From Symbiodinium natans (Eukaryota; Sar; Dinophyceae; Suessiales; Symbiodiniaceae): 64,000 nucleotides of DNA. The notes below the pieces were generated by a model. It searched no databases. It saw nothing but the letters and a program-made list of their open reading frames with translations, and was not told the DNA's origin. The first letter of the stretch is position 1, and each line of letters starts with the position of its first letter. Shown here in pieces: positions 54,718 through 63,455 of this stretch. A program made the position numbers and the translations under genes. Where the stretch lies: positions 37,501 to 101,500 of the forward strand of contig CAJNDS010000339.1 in assembly GCA_905221605.1 (NCBI GenBank). The letters are read 5' to 3'.

Positions 54718-54818
54718 GGAACTAATCCCATCCCCCTAATATTAAAGGCCGGGATTTTGGGCCAAGGGTTTTTTTTGTATTAGGGGGGGTATTAATACTA
54801 GGGGGAAGGGATTAAACC
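54718..54818. mobile_element. Inverted-repeat element, family F9
   Basis: GGGAACTAATCCCATCCCCC then TAATATTAA at left; TTAATACTAGGGGGAAGGG then ATTAAACCC at right. Related sequence lies at about 49635-49735, and a copy split by CCCTAAA repeats at 62450-62615. Confidence 0.65.
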
Positions 54819-55199
54819 CATCAAGATCGTGGCTTGGGGTTTTGGGGTTCGGGAGGGGAGGGGGGCACCTTTGTTCTGATCCTGGCTTGCGCCGCGTGCC
54901 TTCTAGGACCCCCGTCACTCGCAATGCCGACAAGAAGCAGCGGAACACAAGCCACACCCGCCGGAACGGTAAAACTATGGTTTGGGGTTTATAGGGCTTA
55001 GGGTTTTAACTTTTTTGGGGCTTAGAAGGTATGACAGCTGATGTCACAAGGTGCTTTTTGTTTTGCGCCGTCCAAGATTCCGGCTTCTCGCTGCCAGGCT
55101 TGCCTTAAGAGAACCCAAGGAACACTCCCCACCACTTTGGGCGGAGTAAACGGAGTAAACACTTTTTGTGTGAGACGCCGCCGCAAAAATCCTCAAAAC

Positions 55200-56896
55200 T
55201 TAGTCATGGCGCCAACATGGCAGCAACTGCTCCAGTGAACCTTCGTCGCTGCTGTTGCTGACGTCCTCTGCATCAACGCTGCTTGTTCGGCATTCTGCGT
55301 TGCGAGAACTCTCGGCAGCGCATAAAGTACCAAGCCGGCTCAGGGACATGAAAGAAGACTTTGCTCTGTCAGTCCGAGGATCGGGAAGCAGGTCGACGAT
55401 TTTGGCCCAGCAGCTCTCCGCAATGAAAGCACTTGCCAAGATGATCAGGATGATCGGCCCCACAAGCATGGACAAGAAGGCCACAGCGCGAATGGGAACC
55501 AGGAGTAGCAAAGCAAGTAACTGAGACCACTGTGACTGCACCCATGCATTCAAGAGTGCCTGAGAAAGCAGGTCAACCAGCTTCCAGCAGCTTGCAACGT
55601 AGCGTACTCCAGTAGCATCTTCTTCCGCATAAGCCAGCAGGAACCACAGTGCCAATGCTACGGCAAAGCAGCAGACACTCAAGGACAGTTTCACCAACAG
55701 CCTTGGCTCTCCTCCCTTTGCAAGCTTGTAGACTGCACGCGCGCATTTGGGCAGCGTGCTACACAGGCTCCAGGCCACCCGAAAGCAAAGCGCCAGCACT
55801 GTCAGAAGCCGGGCACACTTCGGCTGCATTCCTTGGTTTAGGGTTTAGGGTTTAGGGTTATCAGGGTTATCAGGGTACCCCTCTTTTTGGGTTGGCTACT
55901 GTATAACGAAACCCTTGAACCAAAAAAAAAACGGAAAAAACCCAGTGTGCACCTTTGGGCCACCAAGATTCTGAAAATGCTGTAAAGCTGCACGACGGTG
56001 CCCACACAGCACTCGAACGTCTCGGCTGCCTGGAGCTTCTCGAGCTTTGCGGTTGCGGCCGCGTTCTCTGTCCCATCTGTCGTGGACTTCTTGAGCAGAG
56101 CTCTAATTCCATAAATGCCGAAGGGCTGGCATCTCAGGCTGTCCTTATTATCCTCCGACTCAATGATCAGCAAGAGATAGGACAAGCAGAACCCGGCTAG
56201 CATGAAGACTGCGTAGTGGGGTTGGCCATGCCGCAGGAACGTCAAGACAATCACAGCGTCCAAGAAGGGCTTCACAAGCACAAAGCCTTCTCTGCAAGAC
56301 TCAATGCTTGCGCGGCAACAGCCGTAGCTACACTGGCACCGCAATCTGCGGATCGCCATGTCGAAGTCGCCACTGCAGACGAGCACATTAATGCACAGGA
56401 CTACGTAGCAAAGGGCCAGCAAGTAGGCAGCGAGCTCGGAAGGAACAAGGTGCCGAGACTGGGCGGCCACCTCCACCTTTGCGCAAGTCTCGTAGATCAT
56501 ACGCACGGAGGCATTCACACGAGTGGCAAGTGTGATGTAGTGATCGTAGCTTAAGGCGTAGGCGATGCAGCTGCTTGGGCCTAAGCTGTCTCGGCACCAG
56601 TGCAAGCACGGCTCTACTTCCTGCACTAGATCCGCCTCAAAAATCTGCGCGCACTCCTTCGGAAACCTGGATGTGTTCCGCAGCCGATGTTTGTAAGATT
56701 CGCTGTTCCAGAGTTTGCGCTCACCAGGCGCTATCAAGCCATCCAGCCAAAACGCAAAGTAGGAATACATCATTGCCGCAACTGCCAGCCCACCCACAGC
56801 CACCCCCAGCATTTTCGCCTTACTGCAACACCTGGTGGCCATGCCGCACTTCTCATGACTTCCGAGGCTTAAGGGGTTGAAATGTGCGACTGCCAA
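55200..56896 (-). CDS. Polytopic membrane protein, XK-related-like, with one introner-type intron
   Basis: Two minus-strand exons, 56896-55972 and 55831-55200, join to about 518 codons ending in TGA. At least six hydrophobic segments are visible, for example MLGVAVGGLAVAAMMYSYF, LLALCYVVLCINVLV, YAVFMLAGFCLSYLLLI, VKLSLSVCCFAVALALWFLL and LLALLLLVPIRAVAF. The phrase ETFECCVGTVVQLYSIFR recalls the E(T/S)xPQxxLQLY signature of the XK/XKR scramblase family, but the key PQ is missing, so the family is uncertain. The 140-bp intron (55832-55971) is a GA-AG intron made of an F1 element plus telomere-like repeats. Removing it with one copy of its GAAT duplication restores the frame (F-R-M-Q-P). An internal start at MATRCC is also possible. 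Confidence 0.7.
55832..55967 (-). mobile_element. F1 element with telomere-like insert acting as introner
   Basis: On the coding strand the element starts CTTGGTGGCCCAAAGG and holds the F1 core (GGTTCAAGGGTTTCGTTATAC..AGCCAACCC). It then continues as GATAACCCTGATAACCCTAA and CCCTAAACC units and ends CCAAG. It is flanked by GAAT on both sides (55971-55968 and 55831-55828), a 4-bp target-site duplication. Confidence 0.75.
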
Positions 56897-57420
56897 AACC
56901 GCCTGGCAGTGCGAATGGACGCAACATCAGGGATATCGCTTGTCAAGTGTTCCCCTCGCTTTACAGGTTTTCAGCATCAGCTATCCACGCTTGATGTCTG
57001 CAAGTGTCGCTTGAGGAAACTTCAAGGTCATAGCCAAGTTATAGCCCACCACAAAGTTTCACGAATTTAGGGGTGTCGCTTTTCAGGTGGTGCCATCACT
57101 TTACAGGGTTTAGTTTTGGGCATTTGTGTCCACGCCTTGCTTGCTTGAATGGTTAGGGGTTCTGGCGCTTGCTCAGATGGCTTCTGGGCTTTGATGGCGT
57201 TTGAGCCAAGCTTGAATCGTCACATGCAGGAGTGACTTCTTCCGACCTCTGATGGGGCCTATAGATCAAGCTTTGCAGGAAAAAGGGCGGTGATGAAAAT
57301 CGTACAAAACGCACCACTGCGAATTCCAATCAGGGCTGTTGGAGCATTGACATTCGCCTGTTTCCTGCCCAGAAGCCCGAGAGAAATCTTTTCTCGGAAA
57401 CACCACCCACGATTTACCCC
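56897..57420. other. Upstream/intergenic sequence between two minus-strand genes
   Basis: Unique sequence without telomere-like tracts between the membrane-protein gene and the HCF101-like gene. No exon supported; it may hold the 5' untranslated part of the membrane-protein gene. GTTTTCAGCATCAGC and CTTTACAGG words could be trans-splice acceptors, but this cannot be decided by eye. Confidence 0.35.
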
Positions 57421-57589
57421 CTTGTCCATAAACTAAACCCTAAACCCTAATCCCTGTATAAACCCTGCACCCTAAACCCTGAACCCTAAACCCTAAACCC
57501 TAAACCCTAAACCCTAAACCCTAAACCCTACACCCCCTTGACCCTGCACCCTAAAAGCCGAAAGCCTGCCTGCAAAACACTCAGAAACC

Positions 57590-58050
57590 ACCGTCCAGAG
57601 AAACTCTCACAAACCGTCCACAACCATCAGAAACCTCAGAAACCCTCAGGAAAACCCTCAGAAAGTCTCAGAAATCCTCCTTCATAGGCTCAACCCTCAG
57701 AGTCTTCAGAAACCCTCATTCAGAAAGTTTTAGAAGCCTTCGAAACGCTCAGGAACCCAGAAACTCTCAGCCTCAAAAACCCGCACAAACCCTCAGAAAC
57801 CCTGAAAACCCTCGGAGCTCAGAAACCGTCGGAACCCTTCAGAAACTTCAGGACCCTCAGAAATTTTAGAAACCCTCAAAACCCTCAGAAACCCTCACAA
57901 ACCCTCAGCCCTCCGAAGTCCTCAAAAAGCCTCAGGAACATTCAGGAACCGTCGGATCCCTCAGAAACCCTGCCCTCAGAAATTTTCAGGAGCCCCCCAG
58001 AAACCCTTAGAGGTCCTCAGAGATCCTCAAAAACCCTCACTAAACGCTGC
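57590..58050. repeat. Degenerate (CAGAAACCCT)n minisatellite
   Basis: Dozens of imperfect copies of a ten-base CTCAGAAACC unit. The unit resembles an expanded telomere variant. It lies just beyond the 3' end of the HCF101-like gene. Confidence 0.75.
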
Positions 58051-58067
58051 TCGCGCTGGTTTTTGCA

Positions 58068-61000
58068 TCACTCGGACGCGCTGGCCGCGTGCCAGACTTG
58101 ACCCGAAGCCTGGGCGACCTGACCCAGGAGGTCATACCTGGGTTTGTGGTTTCAGGGTTTCAGGGTTTATAGGGTTTATAGGGTTTATAGGGTTTATAGG
58201 GTTTACAGGGTTTATAGGGTTTATAGGGTTTATAGGGTTTATAGGGTTTAGGGGTTTCAGGGTTTTCAGGGTTTTCAGGGTTTCAGGGTTTCAGGGTTTC
58301 AGGGTTTAGGGTTTAGGGTTTGGGGTTTAGGGTTTAGGGTTTAGGCTTGCGGGCGGATGAACAAGGGCACGGTTCAGAGGGTTTCGGGGGCTGCAGGGGC
58401 TTCAAGGGTTTTAGAGCCATGTTAGAAGCCTCAGGGGTTTTGGGGGTTTAGGACGGAGGGTGGGAGGGAGGAGAGAGGGAGAGAGAGGGAGAGAGAGGGA
58501 GAGAGAGGGAGAGAGAGGGAGAGAGAGGGAGAGAGAGGGAGAGAGAGGGAGAGAGAGAGAGGCAGAGAGAGAGAGAGGCACAGAGAAATAACAAAAAGAA
58601 AGCAAGAGAGTAGCAGGAGCAGAAGCAAGCCAGACCCAACATGCCATGCCCAGATACGAGAACAGTGACTTGTGGCCGTTCGACCAGTCAATGTTGACGG
58701 CGTAGCGGCCCGCCGTGGAGATCTTGGTGGCCAGCACGTTCCTCGGTGCCCTATCCTAAATTTTCGGGGTTAGGGGTATAGGTTTAAGGAAGGCCCTCAT
58801 GGGCGTTTGTAGAAGGGGACCGAAGCCCCTTGAAAAGGGAATCACGATGAAGAATGGCACCCGCCATCAACCCTAAACCCTAAACCCTAAACCCTAAACC
58901 CCCCAAGAATCTGAGGGATGTCCTCCTCACGGAAGAGCCGCTTGCCCGTGAACTCGTCGCGCATCTTGGCGGACCTGCACTCCAGGAGCACCTCACGGGC
59001 CGGGATGGCCATCTCCTGGCAGACGACGGTGACAAAAAGGGGTTTAGGGTTTCGGGTTTAGGGTTTAGGGTCTTCATGGAGTTTACCTGTAACCCCAACT
59101 ACCTACAGTTTATGGGTTATATTTAAGAATTACGGAGCATTTCTACTAAACAAACTGCAGGTACCTGGGGTTGCAGGAAATAGCTAAGGGAACCCGACCA
59201 CCAAAGAAAAGATCATGGGGGTCCCGCATTTCCCAGCCGAACGCCGTGAAAGCCTCAACCGCACCATGTGCGCACACCACTCAATTGGAGTCAGCCCAGG
59301 CAACTCAACGATGTCAAGCCAAACCAAACCCCATGGCTCCCCATAAGCCCTTCAACCCCAAACCCCAAACCCCAAACCCCAAACCCCAAACGCCAAACCC
59401 CAAACGCCAAACCCCAAACCCTAAACCCTAACCCTAAACCGTACTAAACCGTACCTAAACCCTGAACCCTGAACCCGGAACCCTGAAACCCTGAACCCCA
59501 AACCCTGAACCCTGAATCCGGAACCCGGAACCCTGAACCCTAAACCCTAAACCCTAAACCCTAAACCCTATAAGCCCAGCAGTCGCTCCCCCTTCTACTC
59601 CCCCCCCCCTGCCTCTGTCTCCGAGGTCTTCAGGATCAAGAGGGCCCCATTGAGCTCCAAGCGGAGGCCGTGCTGAAAGCGAGACTTCAGTTCCTGCACC
59701 TTATCTGTTGGGTAGGGTTTAGGGTTTAGGGTTTAGGGTTTAGGGTTTAGGGTTTAGGGTTCAGCATCTCAAGTTCGAGCATTTACTAGGCCAGCAGTGT
59801 GTGTAGGCAACGGAAAAAAACCCACCCACCCAGAGAATCCCACAACATTAAGAAAATAAAAAGTTTACATTTCTCATCAGCAAGCCCTGTCCTCCAACCT
59901 CACTGTGTCATGGACCATCCTACCCACGAACCATTTCATCGACCCCCATTGGGACTTGAAATCCTCAAACGGGTGAAGGCTCGGTTTTGGTCAAAATCCA
60001 GAAAAACGAGAGGCCCCCAGAACCGTCGATTTCAGTACAAAAAAATTGCATTTTTAACTGGGACCCGGGCCGATCCTGGGGTCACCCTCATTTGGGGTGT
60101 TTTTGGAAGTAAACTTTCCCTTCAAGGGGGGTCAGAGTTTCCCGCGCGCGGGCCAGGACAAGGCCAGACCCTTGAGTGCCCAACAGGGCCGGTCAATCTG
60201 GAAGGGCCAAAACCAAGGCCAAGGCCGCCCGCGCGCGGGCCAGGACAAGGCCAGACCCTTGAGTGCCCAACAGGTCAATCTGGAAGGGCCAAAACCAAGG
60301 CCAAGGCCGGCCGCGCGCGGGCCAGGACAAGGCCAGACCCTTGAGTGCCCAACAGGGCCGGTCAATCTGGAAGGGCCAAAACCAAGGCCAAGGCCGCCCC
60401 GCGCGGGCCAGGACAAGGCCAGACCCTTGAGTGCCCAACAGGGCCGGTCAATCTGGAAGGGCCAAAACCAAGGCCAAGGCCGCCCGCGCGCGGGCCAGGA
60501 CAAGGCCAGACCCTTGAGTGCCCAACAGGGCCAAAACCAAGGCCAAGGCCGGCCGCGCGCGGGCCAGGACAAGGCCAGACCCTTGAGTGCCCAACAGGGC
60601 CGGTCAATCTGGAAGGGCCAAAACCAAGGCCAAGGCCGCCCCGCGCGGGCCAGGACAAGGCCAGACCCTTGAGTGCCCAACAGGGCCGGTCAATCTGGAA
60701 GGGCCAAAACCAAGGCCAAGGCCGCCTGCGCGCGGGCCAGGACAAGGCCAGACCCTTGAGTGCCCAACAGGGCCGGTTTACGCCATGTGGGTGGCCTGTT
60801 CCTCCACGGAAAAGCTGCCGGGGGACCCCCCCCTACCCCCCCCCCTGTCGTGGGAGGGGAGGTTTTCACCTCCTTTTCCCCTCCAACACGCAAGGCCGCC
60901 CGCGCGCGGGCCAGGACAAGGCCAGACCCTCGAGTGCCCAACAGGGCCGGTCAATCTGGAAGGGCCAAAACCAAGGCCAAGGCCGCCCGCGCGCGGGCCA

Positions 61001-61752
61001 GGACAAGGCCAGACCCTTGAGTGCCCAACAGGGCCGGTCAATCTGGAAGGGCCAAAACAAAGGCCAAGGCCGCCCGCGCGCGGGCCAGGACAAGGCCAGA
61101 CCCTTGAGTGCCCAACAGGGCCGGTCAATCTGGAAGGGCCAAAACCAAGGCCAAGGCCGCCCGCGCGCGGGCCAGGACAAGGCCAGACCCTTGAGTGCCC
61201 AACAGGGCCAAAACCAAGGCCAAGGCCGGCCGCGCACGGGCCAGGACAAGGCCAGACCCTTGAGTGCCCAACAGGGCCGGTCAATCTGGAAGGGCCAAAA
61301 CCAAGGCCAAGGCCGCCCCGCGCGGGCCAGGACAAGGCCAGACCCTTGAGTGCCCAACAGGGCCGGTCAATCTGGAAGGGCCAAAACCAAGGCCAAGGCC
61401 GCCCGCGCGCGGGCCAGGACAAGGCCAGACCTTGAGTCCCAAACAGGGCGGTCAATGGAAGGGCCAAAACCAAGACAAGGCCACAGACCCTTGGTGCCCA
61501 ACAGGGCCGGTCAATTTTCTGACTATAGGGTTTTAATATATAAGGTAAGAGAGGTTTAGGGTTTAGGGTTAGGTTTTAGGGTTTAGGGTTAGGGGTTTAG
61601 GGTTTAGGGTTTAGGGTTTAGGGTTTAGGGTTTTAGGGTTTCGGGTTGGGTTTAGGGTTTAGGGTTTAGGGTTTAGGGTTGGGGGTTTGGGGTTTGGAGT
61701 TTGGGGTTTGGGGTTTGGGGTTTAGGGCTTAGGCTTTAGGGTTAGCAGAAAA

Positions 61753-61788
<36 letters not shown>

Positions 61789-63343
61789 TGACCTACCCGA
61801 TATCATCCCTTAAAGGGTATATATAGGGCCGGAATTCCCTCATTCCCTGCTCACCAACAGCAAGTCACTGCGGCTGTAGCTCCCACGGCCAGACGCTGGA
61901 ACCTGGTAGGATTCCTAGGGTTTAGGATTCAGAGTTTAGGGTTTAGGGTTATCGGGTGACGTTTGTGTGGGATGTACAGGGCTTTGAGAGGTGTGGGAAC
62001 TACAGCAAGCTACCTATAAGGGGAAGATTACGAGAAAAACAAAAAAAAACATGACCCTGGCTTTCTCATTGTATCGCTATAACCCTAAACCCTAAACCCA
62101 AAAGACCCTAAACCCTAAACCCTAAACCCTAAACCCTAAACCCTAAACAGCAAGGCAAACCAGTGTCCCTTTTTAACATGCAAGGGGGCTCTCCCATGAT
62201 CGCACCCTCGTCAGACTTGGCGCCCAACACGTAGGGAAGTCCTTGCGTTGACTGAAGCCTAGAAGCAAACCCTTGGTTAAGGGACCCTTAGGGTTTAGGG
62301 TTTAGGGTTTAGGGTTTAGGGTTTAGGGTTTAGGGTTTAGGGTTTAGGGTTTAGGGTTTAGGGTTGCAGCCCTGAGGTTGTACCCTTGGGTTTGGGGGCC
62401 CTTATGAAGGGGTACAACTTTCAGGGTACGAGTCTGAATCCCTTGACTGAAATTTCCCTTCCCTCTACTATTAACCCCACCCCCCCGACATTACCACCCC
62501 CCCCCCCCCCCACACCATAGTGTACCTAAGCCCTAAACCCTGAACCCTAAACCCTAAACCCTTATGTTAGGGGTAGGGGGGGTTAACCTTAGGGGGGGCG
62601 GGGGCTATTCCTAGATATCATCCTCTTGAACCCAACGAGGGGAAATACAAGAAATCCCAAGGGCCTACCGAGCTCAAATTTAGGGTTTTAGGGTTTTAGG
62701 GTTTAGGGGCTTCCCGAACCGTTGTAGCCCGGAGCAAACCCTGCGCTCGCGTGTCCTGGCCGTGACAGCGCGGGGTCCAAAGGAAAGCGGAACATCCGCT
62801 GTATGCCAAAGTCGTGCGCCAGCTTCTCCTTATTGTGCAGGCTTCTTTCGGGCAGAAGACTGCGTCGCAGAGTCTTGGGTTTTGTGATTAGGGTTTAGGG
62901 TTCAGGGTTTAGGGTGTAGGGTTTAGAAGTTTAGGGTTTGGAGAACCTTCGCGTTCAGTGGCGAAGCTAGGTGGCCGAAATATTTGCCTTGTCATCATCA
63001 TCATCGTCGTCGTCACCAGCACCATCGGCATCATCCATCATCATCACCATCATCATCGGCAGTCCCACTATTACCAAAAGCACCACCCACCACCCACTAC
63101 CCAACACCACCACCACTGCCGCTGTCAGTCGCGTCGTCGCCGGCGCGGTCGTTCTTTTCCTCCTCATCGTCATCGCCATCATCAGCATCATGCATCCACA
63201 ATGCCTCTTCAATCCCTTTTAAGGTCCCTTTTGCCTCACCGAGAATCACCAGCTCCACGTTGGAACACCTCATGCCGGGCAGTGCAGCTCTGGCAGACAA
63301 AGAAGGACATGTTCTCGACGATTGCAACCGTCGGGATCTTGAC
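58068..63343 (-). CDS. HCF101/Mrp-type Fe-S carrier: P-loop NTPase C-terminal part plus DUF971 domain
   Basis: Seven minus-strand exons join in phase: 63343-63248, 62828-62740, 61902-61869 (tentative), 59699-59616, 59015-58900, 58741-58658 and 58137-58068, ending in TGA. The first reads VKIPTVAIVENMSFFVCQSC then TARHEVFQRGAG, the Mrp/NBP35-family segment with its CxxC motif. The next continues EKLAHDFGIQRMFRFPLDPA. The later exons give the DUF971 domain: LECRSAKMRDEFTGKRLF, EEDIP, then TAGRYAVNIDWSNGHKSLF, SYDLLGQVAQASG. This NTPase-DUF971 order is that of HCF101, an Fe-S cluster carrier of plastids or mitochondria. The Walker A part must lie beyond the window or in unrecognised exons. Introns use GA (63247, 59615) or GT donors, the latter partly telomere-derived. 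About 14 residues expected after SAG are not accounted for. Confidence 0.75.
58138..58657 (-). repeat. Intron with (GGGTTTATA)n and (GAGAGAGGGA)n arrays
   Basis: The 520-bp intron before the last HCF101-like exon consists of a GGGTTTATA variant array (about 58160-58260), TTTCAGGG and TTTAGGG units (to 58345), and a GAGAGGGA array (about 58465-58575). Its ends carry the direct repeat GTAT (TC|GTATC and AG|GTATG). Confidence 0.75.
58742..58899 (-). other. GT-AG intron whose donor is a telomere repeat
   Basis: A 158-bp intron. On the coding strand it begins GTTTAGGGTTTAGGG directly after the exon's GGGGG and ends CACCGAG|G. The phase (2+1) and the DUF971 domain continuity across it support the boundaries. 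Confidence 0.7.
59335..59575. repeat. (CCCCAAA)n, (CCCTGAA)n and CCCTAAA tract
   Basis: Successive homogenised variant blocks in the intron between the exons at 59616 and 59015. Confidence 0.85.
60141..61517. repeat. 87-bp satellite (about 16 copies) inside an intron
   Basis: The unit begins CCCGCGCGCGGGCCAGGACA, continues AGGCCAGACCCTTGAGTGCC and ends with AAAACCAAGGCCAAGGCCG. The period is 87 bp (cccgcgcgcgggcc at 60141 and 60228), with shorter units lacking GGCCGG or the GGTCAATCTGGAAGGGCC part. Since 87 is divisible by three, several frames stay open for hundreds of codons on both strands. These 29-residue-repeat ORFs are best read as artefacts. It lies within the 2.2-kb HCF101-like intron 59700-61868. 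Confidence 0.9.
60776..60893. other. Unique insert interrupting the satellite
   Basis: About 118 bp with no similarity to the 87-bp unit, containing CCTCCACGGAAAAGCTGCCG and C/G runs with an inverted GGGAGGGGAGG / CCTCC..CCCCTCC pair. The satellite resumes in register with the unit's GC-rich part afterwards. Confidence 0.7.
61555..61745. repeat. TTTAGGG tract with GGTTTGGG variants
   Basis: Telomere-like units of several lengths following the satellite, ending just before a G run. Confidence 0.85.
61756..61797. repeat. Poly-G run of about 42
   Basis: Uninterrupted G run, the longest homopolymer in the window. Its length may be unreliable in the assembly. Confidence 0.9.
62165..62262 (-). 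CDS. Possible extra exon in the HCF101-like gene region
   Basis: The minus frame STQGLPYVLGAKSDEG then AIMGEPPCMLK is open between two telomere-like tracts. It does not fit the expected HCF101 order or phase here, so it may be a captured or unused exon. Confidence 0.25.
62289..62365. repeat. TTTAGGG tract
   Basis: About eleven near-perfect units, intronic if the HCF101-like model is right. Confidence 0.9.
62450..62615. mobile_element. Probable F9 element split by a CCCTAAA tract
   Basis: CCCTTCCCTCTACTATTAAC at left and GGGGTTAACCTTAGGGGGGG at right resemble F9 arms. The middle holds C runs and CCCTAAACCCTGAACCC units (about 62528-62562). Confidence 0.4.
62998..63180. repeat. (CAT)n/(CAC)n-rich trinucleotide region
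   Basis: CATCAT, CACCAC and CGTCGTC units in the presumed intron upstream (in the + direction) of exon 62828. Histidine- or serine-rich ORFs here are repeat artefacts. Confidence 0.7.
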
Positions 63344-63394
63344 CTGCGACAGCTGGCACTCTACTTGCCCATGGGGGGTAGCTCTCTAAATTAG

Positions 63395-63455
63395 AAATAA
63401 TCATAATAATAATAATAATCATAATCATAATAATAATCATAATCATAATCATAAT
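63395..63455. repeat. (ATAATC/ATAATA)n microsatellite
   Basis: ATAATCATAATA units immediately upstream of the 63343 exon on the coding strand. Confidence 0.85.

Larger units (their letters stand above)
240..62960. repeat. Window-wide dispersed TTTAGGG/CCCTAAA tracts
   Basis: On the order of a hundred short tracts (three to two dozen units) occur in both orientations, with variant units of 6-10 bases. They are nearly absent only from 5345-15095. They separate unique segments of about 60-250 bp, many of which are exon-like. The 7-mer matches the Arabidopsis-type telomere found in dinoflagellates and many other lineages. Confidence 0.9.

Noticed and set aside
60097-61473. Long ORFs (up to 334 codons) with GQGRPRAGQDKARP-type repeats on both strands
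   Set aside because: They follow from an 87-bp satellite whose period is divisible by three. Several frames are open at once and the array lies inside an intron of the HCF101-like gene.
240-62960. Interpreting the window as a true chromosome end because of TTTAGGG repeats
   Set aside because: Tracts are short, occur in both orientations, are interspersed with exons and extend through the entire window; no terminal array is seen.
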